In this document: in pieces, positions 54,375-64,000 of the stretch
Numbering within the stretch: position 1 is the first letter of the stretch
Layout of the letters: each line of letters opens with the position of its first letter
Assembly (NCBI GenBank): GCA_016870835.1
Contig: VGAG01000001.1
Location: 27,445 to 91,444, forward strand
Source: Actinomycetota bacterium
GTDB taxonomy: Bacteria; Actinomycetota; Actinomycetes; Nanopelagicales; Nanopelagicaceae
DNA: 64,000 nucleotides
Reading direction: 5' to 3'
Notes under the pieces: generated by a model
The model's database searches: none
The model's input: only the letters and a program-made list of their open reading frames with translations
Told to the model about the DNA's origin: nothing
Program-made: the position numbers and the translations under genes

Positions 54375-54982
54375 TAAGCACCTACCTTCGCTGCATCTCT
54401 ACAAATCACATCTACAAAGTAGCGATGAATTCGATTATCTCCAGTCAATTCCGGGTGGAATGAGGTCGCCAGCAATGAACCACTTCTCACGGCTACCGCC
54501 CGGCCATCAACTTCAGCTAGCACCTCTACATCATCCCCATGCTGCTCAATCCATGGCGCCCTAATGAAAACCGCCCGAAACTTCGGCCCCGTGATTCCTT
54601 TAAATTCGATATCGCTTTCAAAGGAATCGACTTGTCGTCCGAATGCATTACGCCGTGTTGTTACATCTAACCCACCAAAACCCTCTTGCCCATCGATCGC
54701 ATCTAGCACTCGCTCAGAGATAAGAATGAGCCCCGCGCATGAACCGTAAGTTGGCATTCCAGCCTTGATTCGAGCCCGGAGAGCTTGGATAAGTCCAAAA
54801 CTTCTAGCCAATTTGCTGATTGTAGTTGATTCACCGCCTGGGATAACCAGGGCATCAACCCGCTCTAATTCAGCTAACGATTTAACTTCTATCGCACTTA
54901 CTCCGCAGTCGCTCAAGGAGTTGATGTGTTCACGGACATCACCTTGGAGCGCTAAGACTCCAACAATCACTTTTTCTACCAA
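54374..54982 (-). CDS. pdxT: Pyridoxal 5'-phosphate synthase glutaminase subunit
   Basis: [57 protein letters not shown]. Confidence 0.96.
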   Translation of the reverse strand: MVEKVIVGVLALQGDVREHINSLSDCGVSAIEVKSLAELERVDALVIPGGESTTISKLARSFGLIQALRARIKAGMPTYGSCAGLILISERVLDAIDGQEGFGGLDVTTRRNAFGRQVDSFESDIEFKGITGPKFRAVFIRAPWIEQHGDDVEVLAEVDGRAVAVRSGSLLATSFHPELTGDNRIHRYFVDVICRDAAKVGA

Positions 54983-55869
54983 CCTCGATCTGCAAGACGG
55001 TGAGGGACCGGAATATCAGCAACATTTATTCCGACCATCGCTTCACCTAGTCCGCGCGATTGATCGGCAACCACTTTAGGGTCGGTGTAGTAGGTAACTG
55101 ATTTAACGATTGCTGTAGCACGCTTTGCCGGATCTCCGCTCTTGAAAATTCCAGATCCTACGAAAACACCATCAGCGCCAAGTTGCATCATCATCGCAGC
55201 ATCAGCAGGAGTTGCGATTCCGCCAGCAGTAAAGAGAACGACAGGTAACTTGCCAGCTTGTGCAACTTCCTTCACTAACTCGTAGGGCGCTTGAAGTTCT
55301 TTTGCCGCAACGTAGAGCTCATCTTCGCGCATCGAGGTTAGTTTTCTAATCTCCCCTGAGATGGAGCGCATATGAGTGGTTGCATTTGAGACATCACCGG
55401 TGCCTGCTTCACCTTTAGAGCGAATCATCGCCGCGCCTTCATTAATACGGCGGAGCGCTTCACCGAGGTTTGTTGCGCCGCATACAAATGGAACAGTGAA
55501 ATTCCATTTATCGATGTGATGGGTGTAATCAGCTGGGGTTAAAACTTCTGATTCATCAATGTAATCAACGCCAATCGCCTGCAAAATTTGAGCTTCAACA
55601 AAGTGACCAATTCGAGCCTTGGCCATAACTGGAATCGAAACACAGGCCTTAATCTCTTCAATCATGTCCGGATCAGACATACGCGCAACGCCACCTTGGG
55701 CGCGAATATCAGCGGGTACGCGCTCTAGCGCCATTACCGCAACTGCGCCGGCATCTTCTGCGATCTTTGCTTGCTCAGCATTTACGACATCCATGATGAC
55801 GCCACCCTTGAGCATCTCTGCCATGCCGCGCTTAACGCGTGAGGTGCCCGTTACATGTCTTTCAGCCAT
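54976..55869 (-). CDS. pdxS: Pyridoxal 5'-phosphate synthase subunit
   Basis: [55 protein letters not shown]. Confidence 0.98.
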   Translation of the reverse strand: MAERHVTGTSRVKRGMAEMLKGGVIMDVVNAEQAKIAEDAGAVAVMALERVPADIRAQGGVARMSDPDMIEEIKACVSIPVMAKARIGHFVEAQILQAIGVDYIDESEVLTPADYTHHIDKWNFTVPFVCGATNLGEALRRINEGAAMIRSKGEAGTGDVSNATTHMRSISGEIRKLTSMREDELYVAAKELQAPYELVKEVAQAGKLPVVLFTAGGIATPADAAMMMQLGADGVFVGSGIFKSGDPAKRATAIVKSVTYYTDPKVVADQSRGLGEAMVGINVADIPVPHRLADRGW

Positions 55870-55875
55870 GGCGAG

Positions 55876-55881
55876 ATTCTA
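55876..55881 (-). promoter_or_regulatory. -10 element of pdxS (leaderless)
   Basis: TAGAAT + ctcgcc + ATG. Confidence 0.65.
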
Positions 55882-55935
55882 CTTAAAAATGGCGATTCGG
55901 CGATTTTTCAGCGAGAACGGCTGAAATCACGGTAG

Positions 55936-56943
55936 TTATGGAGTCGGCGACTCTTTGCGATAGATGATCTCGGGATCCTTATCATTGAGAAATATCCAAA
56001 CTTGTCCCCGTGCGAATTCTGCTTCGCTGCCATTTTCAAGCAACCATGATGTGGGCTCACTCGCACTTGGCCGACTCCAACGAACCTTAGTAACTGTGCC
56101 ATCACGGAATAGAAAGGCATCGCCCTCACCCACTACTTCACTTTTTGGAGTAACACCGCCGAACTTGTCGCCATATTCCGAGGGTGCAATTTTCACAACT
56201 TGAACCACCAACATATTTGACCCAAGTCGCTGGCCTGATTTGGCAAGGTTAGGGCGACCGTCAAAGTTCAGATCGAAAGCTGAATTTGTTTCGTTCCAAA
56301 AAAGTTCATAAGAGGCGTTTGGCCAAACTACTTTCGCACTTAGAACTGGAAGAGCCCTCTCGGTCAGCTCTCCATGCTTCCAACCAACGCTCTTGACTAT
56401 CTCGACCTCATCAGCTTTCTCAAATAGAAGTGGGAGGCGAACCATCATGGCGTAAGGAGCCACACGCTCTGGATCGTTGAAATAAATTGTTGGTGGGTTT
56501 CGCTCGGCGCTGAGATTTACCAAATTAGCGCTACTTAAAACGGGACGCAATTTGCTCTGTGCACCGCTATAAAGAAAACCAACCCGACCAAATTGAGAAA
56601 GGATGTCGATATCTGAAATGCGTGCCGAACGAATAGGTCCGAGCTGTTGAGGATAATTTGAAGAGTAGATTCCCATCAACCTAGTTAGTCCGGCTTCAAC
56701 CTGGGTGATCACAACTACATCTGCGGCTTCCACTCCATCTTGTGGATGCGCATAGGTCGTGTCATCAAACTTAACTGCGAATACCTTTCCATTACTTCCA
56801 ACTTCCCCAGTAAGGATGTTTCGTTCTGGCTCGGGCTCACTCTTGGAAAAAGGCATACTCAAATTCGCACAGGAAGTAAGTGACAGTACGAGTGCCAGCA
56901 ATATTGGCGCGAAATTCCTAGGTCTAAAGAACATCGTCCTCAA
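55936..56943 (-). CDS. DUF3048 (YerB-like) lipoprotein
   Basis: Lipobox LSLTSCANL; LTGEVGSNGKVFAVKFDDTTYAHPQDGVEAADVV, GPIRSARISDIDIL. Confidence 0.88.
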   Translation of the reverse strand: MRTMFFRPRNFAPILLALVLSLTSCANLSMPFSKSEPEPERNILTGEVGSNGKVFAVKFDDTTYAHPQDGVEAADVVVITQVEAGLTRLMGIYSSNYPQQLGPIRSARISDIDILSQFGRVGFLYSGAQSKLRPVLSSANLVNLSAERNPPTIYFNDPERVAPYAMMVRLPLLFEKADEVEIVKSVGWKHGELTERALPVLSAKVVWPNASYELFWNETNSAFDLNFDGRPNLAKSGQRLGSNMLVVQVVKIAPSEYGDKFGGVTPKSEVVGEGDAFLFRDGTVTKVRWSRPSASEPTSWLLENGSEAEFARGQVWIFLNDKDPEIIYRKESPTP

Positions 56944-57424
56944 AGGGATAAGTGACTGGAAGAGGTGCGCGGCCAGCTAAACGAAAGAGGCGGAAAATCA
57001 ACTTTGAGCGGCGATTAACTGTTGCTCGCACCGCTTCTTGGTGGATAGCAATCGCTGTCCTTAAGCGATCGGTAAGTAAATCAAGTTCCTTAAAAGGTTC
57101 GGGGTGAATGTGCGGAATATCGCTCTCATCACGAAGGTGTTTGAGAGCGCCGGAGAGCCCGCTCTCTGCCTCGCTACGTTCTGAGATCCCTGCAATCCGG
57201 GCCTGATGAGCAGCAGCAATGAGAATTAAATTGGTAGCAGGATCAATTTCTCGTAAGTGGGCAATCTCGCGGGCAATCGCAGCTCTGCGCTGCAGGATTG
57301 AATCTAAGTTTGCCCAAGAAGTTTCAACTCGATGATGAAGTCGATCAAGACGATTGGCTGAAAAGGTTAAGTACCAGATAAAGATCAGAGAAAAAAGTAG
57401 TACAAGTGCAAAGGAACTCATCAA
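56924..57424 (-). CDS. LemA-like membrane protein
   Basis: N-terminal TM then NRLDRLHHRVETSWANLDSILQRRAAIAREI. Confidence 0.7.
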   Translation of the reverse strand: MMSSFALVLLFSLIFIWYLTFSANRLDRLHHRVETSWANLDSILQRRAAIAREIAHLREIDPATNLILIAAAHQARIAGISERSEAESGLSGALKHLRDESDIPHIHPEPFKELDLLTDRLRTAIAIHQEAVRATVNRRSKLIFRLFRLAGRAPLPVTYPFEDDVL

Positions 57425-58590
57425 CCCTCATCCCTCGTTAAGAAACGCAGCCACGATCGAGGTTCACTTCCTACTTGAACCCTCTCGCTGGCAGCGCGCG
57501 CCAAATGATAAATGTTCATAACTTCTGGTCCTACCTCACTCCAATCAAATCGTCTTGCACCTTCCCGAGCGCGGCCTCGTAATTCCTCACGTAAGTTAGC
57601 ATCCTGTCCTAGACGAATAATCTGTCGTTCCAAATCGGATGCATCTTCATTTCTAAACGTTAATCCATATCTTCCAGAACCGAGCACATTGAGAAATGCA
57701 GGTAAATCGCTCGCCACTATTGCCGCACCAGCTGCCATCGCTTCAGCCAGAATGATTCCAAACGACTCCCCACCAGTATTGGGTGCTACGTAAATATCAA
57801 TTGAGCGGAGAAATACCGCTTTCTCTTCCTCACTTAATCTGCCCAAGAACTCTAAACGATTACGGAGGTTGGGTGGTACGGATTGCATCAGCTCGAGACC
57901 TTCGCCAGGACCTGCAATCAAGATCCGCGCGCTCGGTATCGATTTTGCAATGCCGGGAAGCGCCCGCAATAAGAGCTCCAGCCCTTTACGAGGTTCATCA
58001 AACCTACCGAGAAAACCAATCGTTAATACCTTTGTCCATTCTGCTTTCGGTTCAGCGGAGGCGAAGAAATCAACCGTTATTCCATTGGGAATTACAACAG
58101 CATCGGTATCAAGATGAATTGTGAGAGTCTCACGCGCAACCTCACTTACTGCTATTCGTGCGCGTAGCTTCTCAATTACTGGTTCGAGCAGAGGTGCGAT
58201 CGCAAAAGCAACCTTCTGGCGCGGCGCGGCAACATGGAAGGTTCCAACCATCGGACCCTCAGCAATTGAACAAGCAAGGAGTGAGAGTGATGGGATCGCT
58301 GGTTCATGTAGGTGAAGTACGTCAAAGTCATTCTTGTGAATCCATTGGCGCACTCTCGTTGCAGCAACCGGACCAAAGAGAACTCGCGCCACCGCACCGT
58401 TAAAAGGAATCGCAACTGGGCGTCCGGCGGTAACAACAAAATCCTCCGAAACTGAAGCTTCATCGAGCGCAGGAGCGAGAACTGATACTTCATGTCCGGC
58501 CCCTTGAAAATAGTGAGCTAAGTCTTTTATATGCGCTTGAACACCACCCGGAACATCCCATGCATATGGTGAGACCATCCCGATTTTCAT
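57421..58590 (-). CDS. pimA: Phosphatidylinositol alpha-mannosyltransferase (GT4)
   Basis: MKIGMVSPYAWDVPGGVQAHIKDLAHYF, FLGRFDEPRKGLELLLRAL, GESFGIILAEAMAAGAAIVASDLPAF. Confidence 0.94.
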   Translation of the reverse strand: MKIGMVSPYAWDVPGGVQAHIKDLAHYFQGAGHEVSVLAPALDEASVSEDFVVTAGRPVAIPFNGAVARVLFGPVAATRVRQWIHKNDFDVLHLHEPAIPSLSLLACSIAEGPMVGTFHVAAPRQKVAFAIAPLLEPVIEKLRARIAVSEVARETLTIHLDTDAVVIPNGITVDFFASAEPKAEWTKVLTIGFLGRFDEPRKGLELLLRALPGIAKSIPSARILIAGPGEGLELMQSVPPNLRNRLEFLGRLSEEEKAVFLRSIDIYVAPNTGGESFGIILAEAMAAGAAIVASDLPAFLNVLGSGRYGLTFRNEDASDLERQIIRLGQDANLREELRGRAREGARRFDWSEVGPEVMNIYHLARAASERVQVGSEPRSWLRFLTRDEG

Positions 58591-59495
58591 TCGGTCTCAC
58601 TCCTTTCACGAAAGTCTGCATCATCAATAAATATTCGTTGCTGCATATGCCACGAAGTCGGATCCTCGTTTATATCTTCTGCAAAAGCATCGGCAAGGCT
58701 CTGGGTTATGCGATGTATTTCCTCCTTCTCGGGTTGGTCTCGCCGGACTTCAAATGGTCCTTTGAACTTCACCTTGATGCCATCGCCAACAAATGAAACA
58801 TAGGCAGTAATCAAATCCGCATTGGTACGAAGCGCAAGAAGAGCCGGACCTGCTGGCATGCGTGACTTTCGATTGAAGAAATCAACTTCGATTGCGGAGC
58901 GAGATAGATCTCTGTCTGCAACTAAAGCGACAAGCAATCCTTGATTTAGAAAGAGTTCGAGCTGATTAATAACCGAACTATCAATATCCAAAACCGTCAT
59001 ACCCATCGCTTCCCGATGCGTTAGGAATTTGCGAAAGAGTCGTTCTGGCTTTAGGTGCTCTGCCACCGTGTGCACTTTGACCCCTTGGCTACAGAAAAAG
59101 AGTCCGGCATGATCCCAATTACCAGCGTGAGGCAGGGCAACGATAACTCCTCGACCACTTTTTGCGCCCCCATAGAAGAGGTGGCCGTTAACTGTGGAGA
59201 CCGTTGATGCAACTCTTTCCCTGCTCCAATCCGAGATTCGAAAAGTGTCACACCAATAACGCATTGAACTCTGCAGACCACCCTTAACTAATTTCTCAAT
59301 CTCATCCTTACTTGCCGTTGGTCTAACGGCGGTGTAGTTGCTACGAAGCCGCCTAACTCTCTTTCCGTTTCTGCGATAGGCGCGCTCGCCAAGGTTGCTA
59401 AAGAGTCGATATGCGCTCTTCTCTGGGATTATTCGCAGAGCTCGCCAAAGTGCGCTGTAGACAAAATAGATACTCCAATCCGAAATCGCTTTCAC
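58587..59495 (-). CDS. Phosphatidylinositol mannoside acyltransferase (LpxL/HtrB-like)
   Basis: VIVALPHAGNWDHAGLF and overall family; between pimA and pgsA. Confidence 0.9.
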   Translation of the reverse strand: MKAISDWSIYFVYSALWRALRIIPEKSAYRLFSNLGERAYRRNGKRVRRLRSNYTAVRPTASKDEIEKLVKGGLQSSMRYWCDTFRISDWSRERVASTVSTVNGHLFYGGAKSGRGVIVALPHAGNWDHAGLFFCSQGVKVHTVAEHLKPERLFRKFLTHREAMGMTVLDIDSSVINQLELFLNQGLLVALVADRDLSRSAIEVDFFNRKSRMPAGPALLALRTNADLITAYVSFVGDGIKVKFKGPFEVRRDQPEKEEIHRITQSLADAFAEDINEDPTSWHMQQRIFIDDADFRERSETE

Positions 59496-60091
59496 GCCCG
59501 GTAGACAACTCGCATTCTTTGTAAAACTGTCACGACGCTAAGGAGCGCAAGCAGGACCAACGCCGCCTCAAGTGCAATATCAATCCCGAGTCCGGCAAGA
59601 GCAGTACCTATTAGAAGGAGAATTAATCTCTCGGCGCGCTCTGCTACACCGACGGAACACTCGATTCCAAGACTTTCTGCGCGAGCTCTTATATAAGGAA
59701 TTAGCCCACCAAGAAATAGAACTACGAGTGCCAGATACTGAAAGTCAGAATCCGCATTTCTAAAGTAGAGCCAGATCCCGGTTGCGATTGCCGCGTCGCT
59801 AACTCGATCAAGTGTTGAATCTAATAGCGCTCCCCATTTTGTTCCTTGGTTGTTGGAGAGTCTTGCCATGGTCCCATCAAAGAGATCGCTGAGAGCAAAA
59901 AGTGAGACAACTAGAGTTCCGACAAAAAGTTGATCGCGACTAAAGAAATAGATCGCAGAAATCGAAACGCCTATAGCGCCAAAGATTGTTAGGGCGTTTG
60001 CGCTTACCTTCATTCTCAGCAACCCGCGACAAATAGGCGTGATGACCTTGGTTACTGGCGCCTTAAATCTGCTTTGAATCATTGGGTACAT
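59492..60091 (-). CDS. pgsA: CDP-alcohol phosphatidyltransferase (phosphatidylinositol phosphate synthase)
   Basis: DLFDGTMARLSNNQGTKWGALLDSTLDRVSDA (DGx2AR-x8-Gx3Dx3D). Confidence 0.93.
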   Translation of the reverse strand: MYPMIQSRFKAPVTKVITPICRGLLRMKVSANALTIFGAIGVSISAIYFFSRDQLFVGTLVVSLFALSDLFDGTMARLSNNQGTKWGALLDSTLDRVSDAAIATGIWLYFRNADSDFQYLALVVLFLGGLIPYIRARAESLGIECSVGVAERAERLILLLIGTALAGLGIDIALEAALVLLALLSVVTVLQRMRVVYRA

Positions 60092-60093
60092 CG

Positions 60094-60099
60094 TAGGCT
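60094..60099 (+). promoter_or_regulatory. -10 element of the EF-G-like gene (leaderless)
   Basis: TAGGCT + cttctc + GTG 60106. Confidence 0.65.
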
Positions 60100-60105
60100 C
60101 TTCTC

Positions 60106-60723
60106 GTGAAAGAGCCCCGAATCCGCCTACTTTTGGCCTTTGATACGGAGACTAAGCCGGCAGAGCAACTAACCGATGGCCTCGCTTCACAAGTCATCAA
60201 CTTTGAAATTTCAAGAAGCGGTCAAACTGCAACTGAATTGAACTTTGAGGTAGATCTATTTGCCTTGCTTGTGGATGCGCGCTCTGGAATTTCGCAACAG
60301 ATGGTTGAGATTTGGCAAGAATATGCAGAGCGGCAATTTCCTCGACTAATTCTCGTTCAAGGTTTGGAGTTTGCTGAGAACGATTTCGACGACATCGTTT
60401 TAATTGGAAATCGAATCTTAGAACAATTCGCAACCCCATTCCTAGTTTTACATGATGATCTTGGTCAACCAACTGGGCTGATCTCGCTTGAAGATAATCT
60501 CGTTCATGATTATTCGGGAGCCGAAGTTAAGCGTTATTCGGCTGATTCTGAGTTGGTAGATCTGATTAAGGATTTTCAAGATGAGTACCTACAGCTTTAT
60601 AGCGATCTTGGTGAAGATGGCTTTGCTCAAGGCATCTTCGCCATCGCGATACCGATTGGTATCCATAAGAGATTTGGAGGCATCGAACTTAATTCGATTT
60701 TGGAAGCTCTCGCCAAGCGCTAG
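60106..60723 (+). CDS. Degenerate EF-G-like G-domain protein (tentative)
   Basis: Resembles the post-P-loop part of EF-G2-type proteins: LFALLVDARSGISQQMVEIWQEYAERQFPRLILVQG and FLVLHDDLGQPTGLISLEDNLVHDYSGAE; no Walker A. Confidence 0.55.
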   Translation: MKEPRIRLLLAFDTETKPAEQLTDGLASQVINFEISRSGQTATELNFEVDLFALLVDARSGISQQMVEIWQEYAERQFPRLILVQGLEFAENDFDDIVLIGNRILEQFATPFLVLHDDLGQPTGLISLEDNLVHDYSGAEVKRYSADSELVDLIKDFQDEYLQLYSDLGEDGFAQGIFAIAIPIGIHKRFGGIELNSILEALAKR

Positions 60724-61234
60724 CTAATTCAGAGCGAGTTTCACTTAAGAGTTTAGGTAGGACCTTTGTCTGCCCAATCAACGGCATGAAATTCGCATCT
60801 CCGCTCCATCTTGGGATCACATGTTGATGGATATGTTCAGCCACACCTGCCCCAGAAACAGACCCTTGATTCATTCCGAGGTTAAATCCAGCCGGCTTTG
60901 AGACTATTCGAATCACCTTCATCGCATCTGTCGTAAGGTCAAACATTTCTTTCTTCTCTTGATCCGTGACATCGGTTAGATCGGCAACATGTCTAAAAGT
61001 GCAGATTAAGAGATGGCCCGGGTTATAGGGGTAAAGATTTAGGACAACGTAAGCGCTCTGGCCACGATGAATAATGAGTGAGGTTTCATCATCGTTCTTA
61101 GGAATCTCGCAGAAAGGACAACCAACATCATTTCCCTTAAGGGGACGATTTTCACCCGATAGATAGGCCATCCGATGCGGCGCCCATAAACGTTGCCAAC
61201 GATCAGGCACTCCTACGCCATCGATCTCACTCAT
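60689..61234 (-). CDS. HIT-family hydrolase (Ap4A phosphorylase-like)
   Basis: CPFCEIP, VVLNLYPYNPGHLLICTFRHVADL, VAEHIHQHVIPRW. Confidence 0.93.
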   Translation of the reverse strand: MSEIDGVGVPDRWQRLWAPHRMAYLSGENRPLKGNDVGCPFCEIPKNDDETSLIIHRGQSAYVVLNLYPYNPGHLLICTFRHVADLTDVTDQEKKEMFDLTTDAMKVIRIVSKPAGFNLGMNQGSVSGAGVAEHIHQHVIPRWSGDANFMPLIGQTKVLPKLLSETRSELASAWRELPKSN

Positions 61235-61245
61235 GAATTTGTTTG

Positions 61246-63276
61246 TTAAACCTGGGTCCGCTCATTAACCGCTTTTAAGACCATGGCAATTGCTTCCTTT
61301 ATTGGAACACCATTCTTCTGTTCGCCATTTCGGAATCTAAATGAGACTGCGCCCGCCTTTTGATCCTCTTCGCCAGCAATCATCATGAATGGAATCTTCT
61401 CTGCCTGTGCGTTTCGAATCTTCTTCTGCATCCGATCATCCGAGCCATCAAGTTCGGCGCGAATCCCCGACTTCTTCATCTCCCCAACAACCTCAGCAAG
61501 ATAAGGCGCAAACGCCTCAGCAACAGGAATACCTCGAACTTGAACGGGTGCAAGCCAAGGAGGGAAAGCCCCGGCGTAATGCTCAGTTAGTACGCCGAAG
61601 AATCTCTCAATAGATCCAAAGAGTGCGCGATGAATCATTACCGGACGTTGCCGTGAACCATCAGATGCTTGGTATTCAAGTTCAAATCTCTGTGGGAGTT
61701 GGAAATCAACTTGGATTGTAGACATCTGCCAAGTTCGCCCGATTGCATCCTTGGCTTGGACGCTTATCTTCGGACCGTAAAACGCAGCTCCGCCTTCATC
61801 AAGTACTAGTCCTAAGTTTTGTTTCTCTGCGGCTGCTTTCAAGGTCGCAGTTGCTTTATCCCAATCCTCATCTGAGCCAATGAACTTCTCCTTATTTTTT
61901 GTAGAAAGTTCAAGATAGAAATCTTGCAATCCATAATCACGCAAGAGATTTAGAACGAATGTCAACAAACTATCTAGCTCATCTGCCATCTGCTCAGATG
62001 TGCAATAGATATGCGCATCATCTTGAGTGAAACCGCGCGCCCTTGTGATTCCGTGAATTACGCCTGACTTTTCATATCGATAAACAGTTCCGAATTCAAA
62101 TAAGCGAAGTGGCAGTTCACGATATGAGCGACCGCGGGAGGCGAAAATGAGATTGTGAAAGGGGCAGTTCATAGGCTTCATGTAGTACTTCTGTCCCGCA
62201 CGTTTAATCGTTCCATCGGCATGATGTTCTTCATCCATCACCATCGGCGGATACATGCCATCGGCATACCAATCAAGGTGCCCGGATTTTTCAAAGAGCG
62301 CCGCCTTAGTTAGATGCGGTGAGTAAACAAATTCATATCCCTCTTCAACATGGCGCTTACGCGAGTACTCCTCCATCGCCATACGGATGATTCCGCCTTT
62401 GGGATGAAAGACTGCGAGCCCAGATCCAATCTCTTCTGGGAATGAGAAGAGATCTAACTCAGAACCTAATTTTCGGTGATCTCGCTTTTCAGCCTCTTCA
62501 AGCAAATGCAGATACTGATCTAACGCTTCTTGGGTAGGCCAAGCAGTTCCGTAGATTCGCTGCAGCATCGGGTTCTTTTCAGAACCGCGCCAATACGCAC
62601 CGGCTGAGCGCATCAACTTAAATGCTGGAATGTACTTAGTTGAGGGCAGGTGCGGGCCGCGACATAAATCTCCCCAAAGCGCCTTACCGTCGCGACCGAG
62701 GTTGTCATAGATTGTTAATTCACCTTGGCCTACTTCTACCGAAGCACCTTCTGCGACATCGCCACTCTTGAACTTAATCAATTCACACTTGAAAGGTTCT
62801 TTTGATAATTCTTCTAACGCCTGCGAATCAGTAACAACTCGACGCTTAAATCGCTGTCCATCCTTAACGATCTTGCGCATTCCACTCTCAAGCTTCTCTA
62901 AATCTTCCGGCGTGAAGGGGCGCTCTGGATCAAAGTCGTAATAGAAACCATCTGTAATTGGTGGGCCAATTCCAAGTCGAGTCTGTGAGAACAGGCCTTG
63001 AACCGCTTGAGCAAGAACGTGCGCGGTTGAATGGCGAAGCACATTTAGCCCATCAGGTGAATCGATGCTCACGGTCTCCACTACATCGCCCTCTGCGATG
63101 TCACTCCAGAGATCCACAAGTGAGCCATTTACCCGGGCAACGACTATTGCGCTCGGTCCTGGCTTCATCTGATCTGGATAGACCAACTCACAAATTTGGG
63201 TGATTTTCTGACCAACTGGAAAACTCTTAGTTGCGCCGTCGAGTTTGATTGAGATGACTTGGCTATCGGCGCTCAC
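61246..63276 (-). CDS. thrS: Threonyl-tRNA synthetase
   Basis: [39 protein letters not shown]. Confidence 0.98.
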   Translation of the reverse strand: MSADSQVISIKLDGATKSFPVGQKITQICELVYPDQMKPGPSAIVVARVNGSLVDLWSDIAEGDVVETVSIDSPDGLNVLRHSTAHVLAQAVQGLFSQTRLGIGPPITDGFYYDFDPERPFTPEDLEKLESGMRKIVKDGQRFKRRVVTDSQALEELSKEPFKCELIKFKSGDVAEGASVEVGQGELTIYDNLGRDGKALWGDLCRGPHLPSTKYIPAFKLMRSAGAYWRGSEKNPMLQRIYGTAWPTQEALDQYLHLLEEAEKRDHRKLGSELDLFSFPEEIGSGLAVFHPKGGIIRMAMEEYSRKRHVEEGYEFVYSPHLTKAALFEKSGHLDWYADGMYPPMVMDEEHHADGTIKRAGQKYYMKPMNCPFHNLIFASRGRSYRELPLRLFEFGTVYRYEKSGVIHGITRARGFTQDDAHIYCTSEQMADELDSLLTFVLNLLRDYGLQDFYLELSTKNKEKFIGSDEDWDKATATLKAAAEKQNLGLVLDEGGAAFYGPKISVQAKDAIGRTWQMSTIQVDFQLPQRFELEYQASDGSRQRPVMIHRALFGSIERFFGVLTEHYAGAFPPWLAPVQVRGIPVAEAFAPYLAEVVGEMKKSGIRAELDGSDDRMQKKIRNAQAEKIPFMMIAGEEDQKAGAVSFRFRNGEQKNGVPIKEAIAMVLKAVNERTQV

Positions 63277-63282
63277 TTAGCG

Positions 63283-63288
63283 AGGCTA
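63283..63288 (-). promoter_or_regulatory. -10 element of thrS (leaderless)
   Basis: TAGCCT + cgctaa + GTG. Confidence 0.65.
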
Positions 63289-63301
63289 CCAAAACCACTT
63301 G

Positions 63302-63622
63302 CTACAAAGCGTAAAAGATCACCAAAAGAACTATAGAAAGAACGGCTCCACCAGCCACAAGCAAGTATTTGACCCATAGCGGAATTCCAAATCTCTGCGA
63401 AGTGGTCTCAGCGATTGACTTAGTTCTTCGAATTGCACTAGATGCCCAAGCAAACTCAGTAGCAAGAATTCCGAGTCCCGCTAAAAGGACCAATAATCCA
63501 GGACCTGGGGCAAATAGAAATATCGTTCCAATAATTGTTACCAGTCCGCCAATGACGCCGATGAAAATCCGCCAGACTAAAGAGCCGTAAGGGCTAGCTT
63601 TTATTTGTTCCCGGAATTTCAC
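63302..63622 (-). CDS. PGPGW-type transmembrane protein
   Basis: GLVTIIGTIFLFAPGPGLLVLLAGLGILATEFAWA matches the short TIGR02611/PGPGW membrane proteins. Confidence 0.75.
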   Translation of the reverse strand: MKFREQIKASPYGSLVWRIFIGVIGGLVTIIGTIFLFAPGPGLLVLLAGLGILATEFAWASSAIRRTKSIAETTSQRFGIPLWVKYLLVAGGAVLSIVLLVIFYAL

Positions 63623-63628
63623 GAGAGA

Positions 63629-63634
63629 AGATTA
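63629..63634 (-). promoter_or_regulatory. -10 element of the PGPGW gene (leaderless)
   Basis: TAATCT + tctctc + GTG. Confidence 0.65.
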
Positions 63635-63765
63635 CCTAACGCTTCGAGGTCGCTACGAACCTCGGCTAACACCTCTGCGTGAATACCGCCCATCCAGAAT
63701 CGCGCCAATGTTCACCGCCTGTATCCGTTTGGGAAGCTCTCTAAATCTAGGATAGATTTCACCTC

Positions 63766-63804
63766 CTTGATCATCGGTGCCGTTTGGTGGCGAGATCAAG
63801 TTTT
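63766..63804 (+). terminator. Terminator-like hairpin plus T4 abutting tRNA-Gly
   Basis: CTTGATC (63766-63772) pairs with GATCAAG (63794-63800), followed by TTTT and then tRNA-Gly. Confidence 0.35.
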
Positions 63805-63877
63805 GCGGACGTAGCGCAGTTGGTAGCGCGGAACCTTGCCAAGGTTCAGGTCGCGGGTTCGACCCCCGTCGTCCGCT
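63805..63877 (+). tRNA. tRNA-Gly (GCC)
   Basis: GCGGACG/CGTCCGC acceptor, GAACC-TTGCCAA-GGTTC anticodon arm, GGTTCGACCCC. Confidence 0.96.
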
Positions 63878-63918
63878 CTGATTAGCCAATTCGGCTAAAT
63901 AGAGTGCGACATAGATTT

Positions 63919-63989
63919 GGTGGAGTGGCCGAGAGGCGAGGCTCGGGACTGCAAATCCCGCTACACGGGTTCAAATCCCGTCTCCACCT
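63919..63989 (+). tRNA. tRNA-Cys (GCA)
   Basis: GGTGGAG/CTCCACC acceptor, CGGGA-CTGCAAA-TCCCG anticodon arm, GGTTCAAATCC. Confidence 0.96.
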
Positions 63990-64000
63990 CGATAGATTTC

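Noticed and set aside
63653-63889. 78-aa minus-strand ORF (RRGSNPRPEPWQGSALPTALRPQN)
   Set aside because: Antisense to tRNA-Gly; a classic spurious translation of tRNA sequence.
63751-64000. Repeated 10-mer gatagatttc at 63751 and 63991
   Set aside because: Too short, only two exact copies around tRNAs, and the second is cut by the window edge.

Overview
The window is a dense block of actinobacterial housekeeping genes, about 60 confident CDSs, three tRNAs and one clear intrinsic terminator. From about 9 kb to 63.6 kb almost every gene is on the minus strand. Gene order matches a conserved actinobacterial chromosomal block (inferred from memory of Streptomyces/Mycobacterium synteny): hisG-hisE-rpe-rsmB-fmt-def-priA-metK-coaBC-rpoZ-gmk-mihF, the pyrimidine operon pyrF-D-K-carB-carA-pyrC-B-R, bldD/nusB/efp, the aro genes, mltG-ruvX-alaS, aspS-hisS, relA-secF-secD-ruvBAC-yebC-pdxT-pdxS, the phosphatidylinositol-mannoside genes, and thrS. 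The moderate-to-low G+C and very short spacers suggest a streamlined planktonic actinobacterium, but that is inference. I see no phage, transposon, CRISPR, restriction or defence system, and no clear new multi-gene system. The observations I would follow up are: (1) a repeated promoter architecture, TANNNT + exactly 6 nt + start codon, in front of at least 14 genes, predicting leaderless mRNAs; (2) a PyrR-binding-loop-like RNA motif directly upstream of pyrR; (3) an intact RxD-X8-RxxD c-di-GMP signature in a BldD homologue; (4) an alcohol dehydrogenase relic with two internal deletions; (5) an unusual multi-TM FtsH/M41-like AAA protease with a large insert between alaS and aspS; (6) an EF-G-like protein with no visible P-loop; (7) SerB split into an ACT-like and a HAD ORF; and (8) loss of yajC between secD and ruvB.
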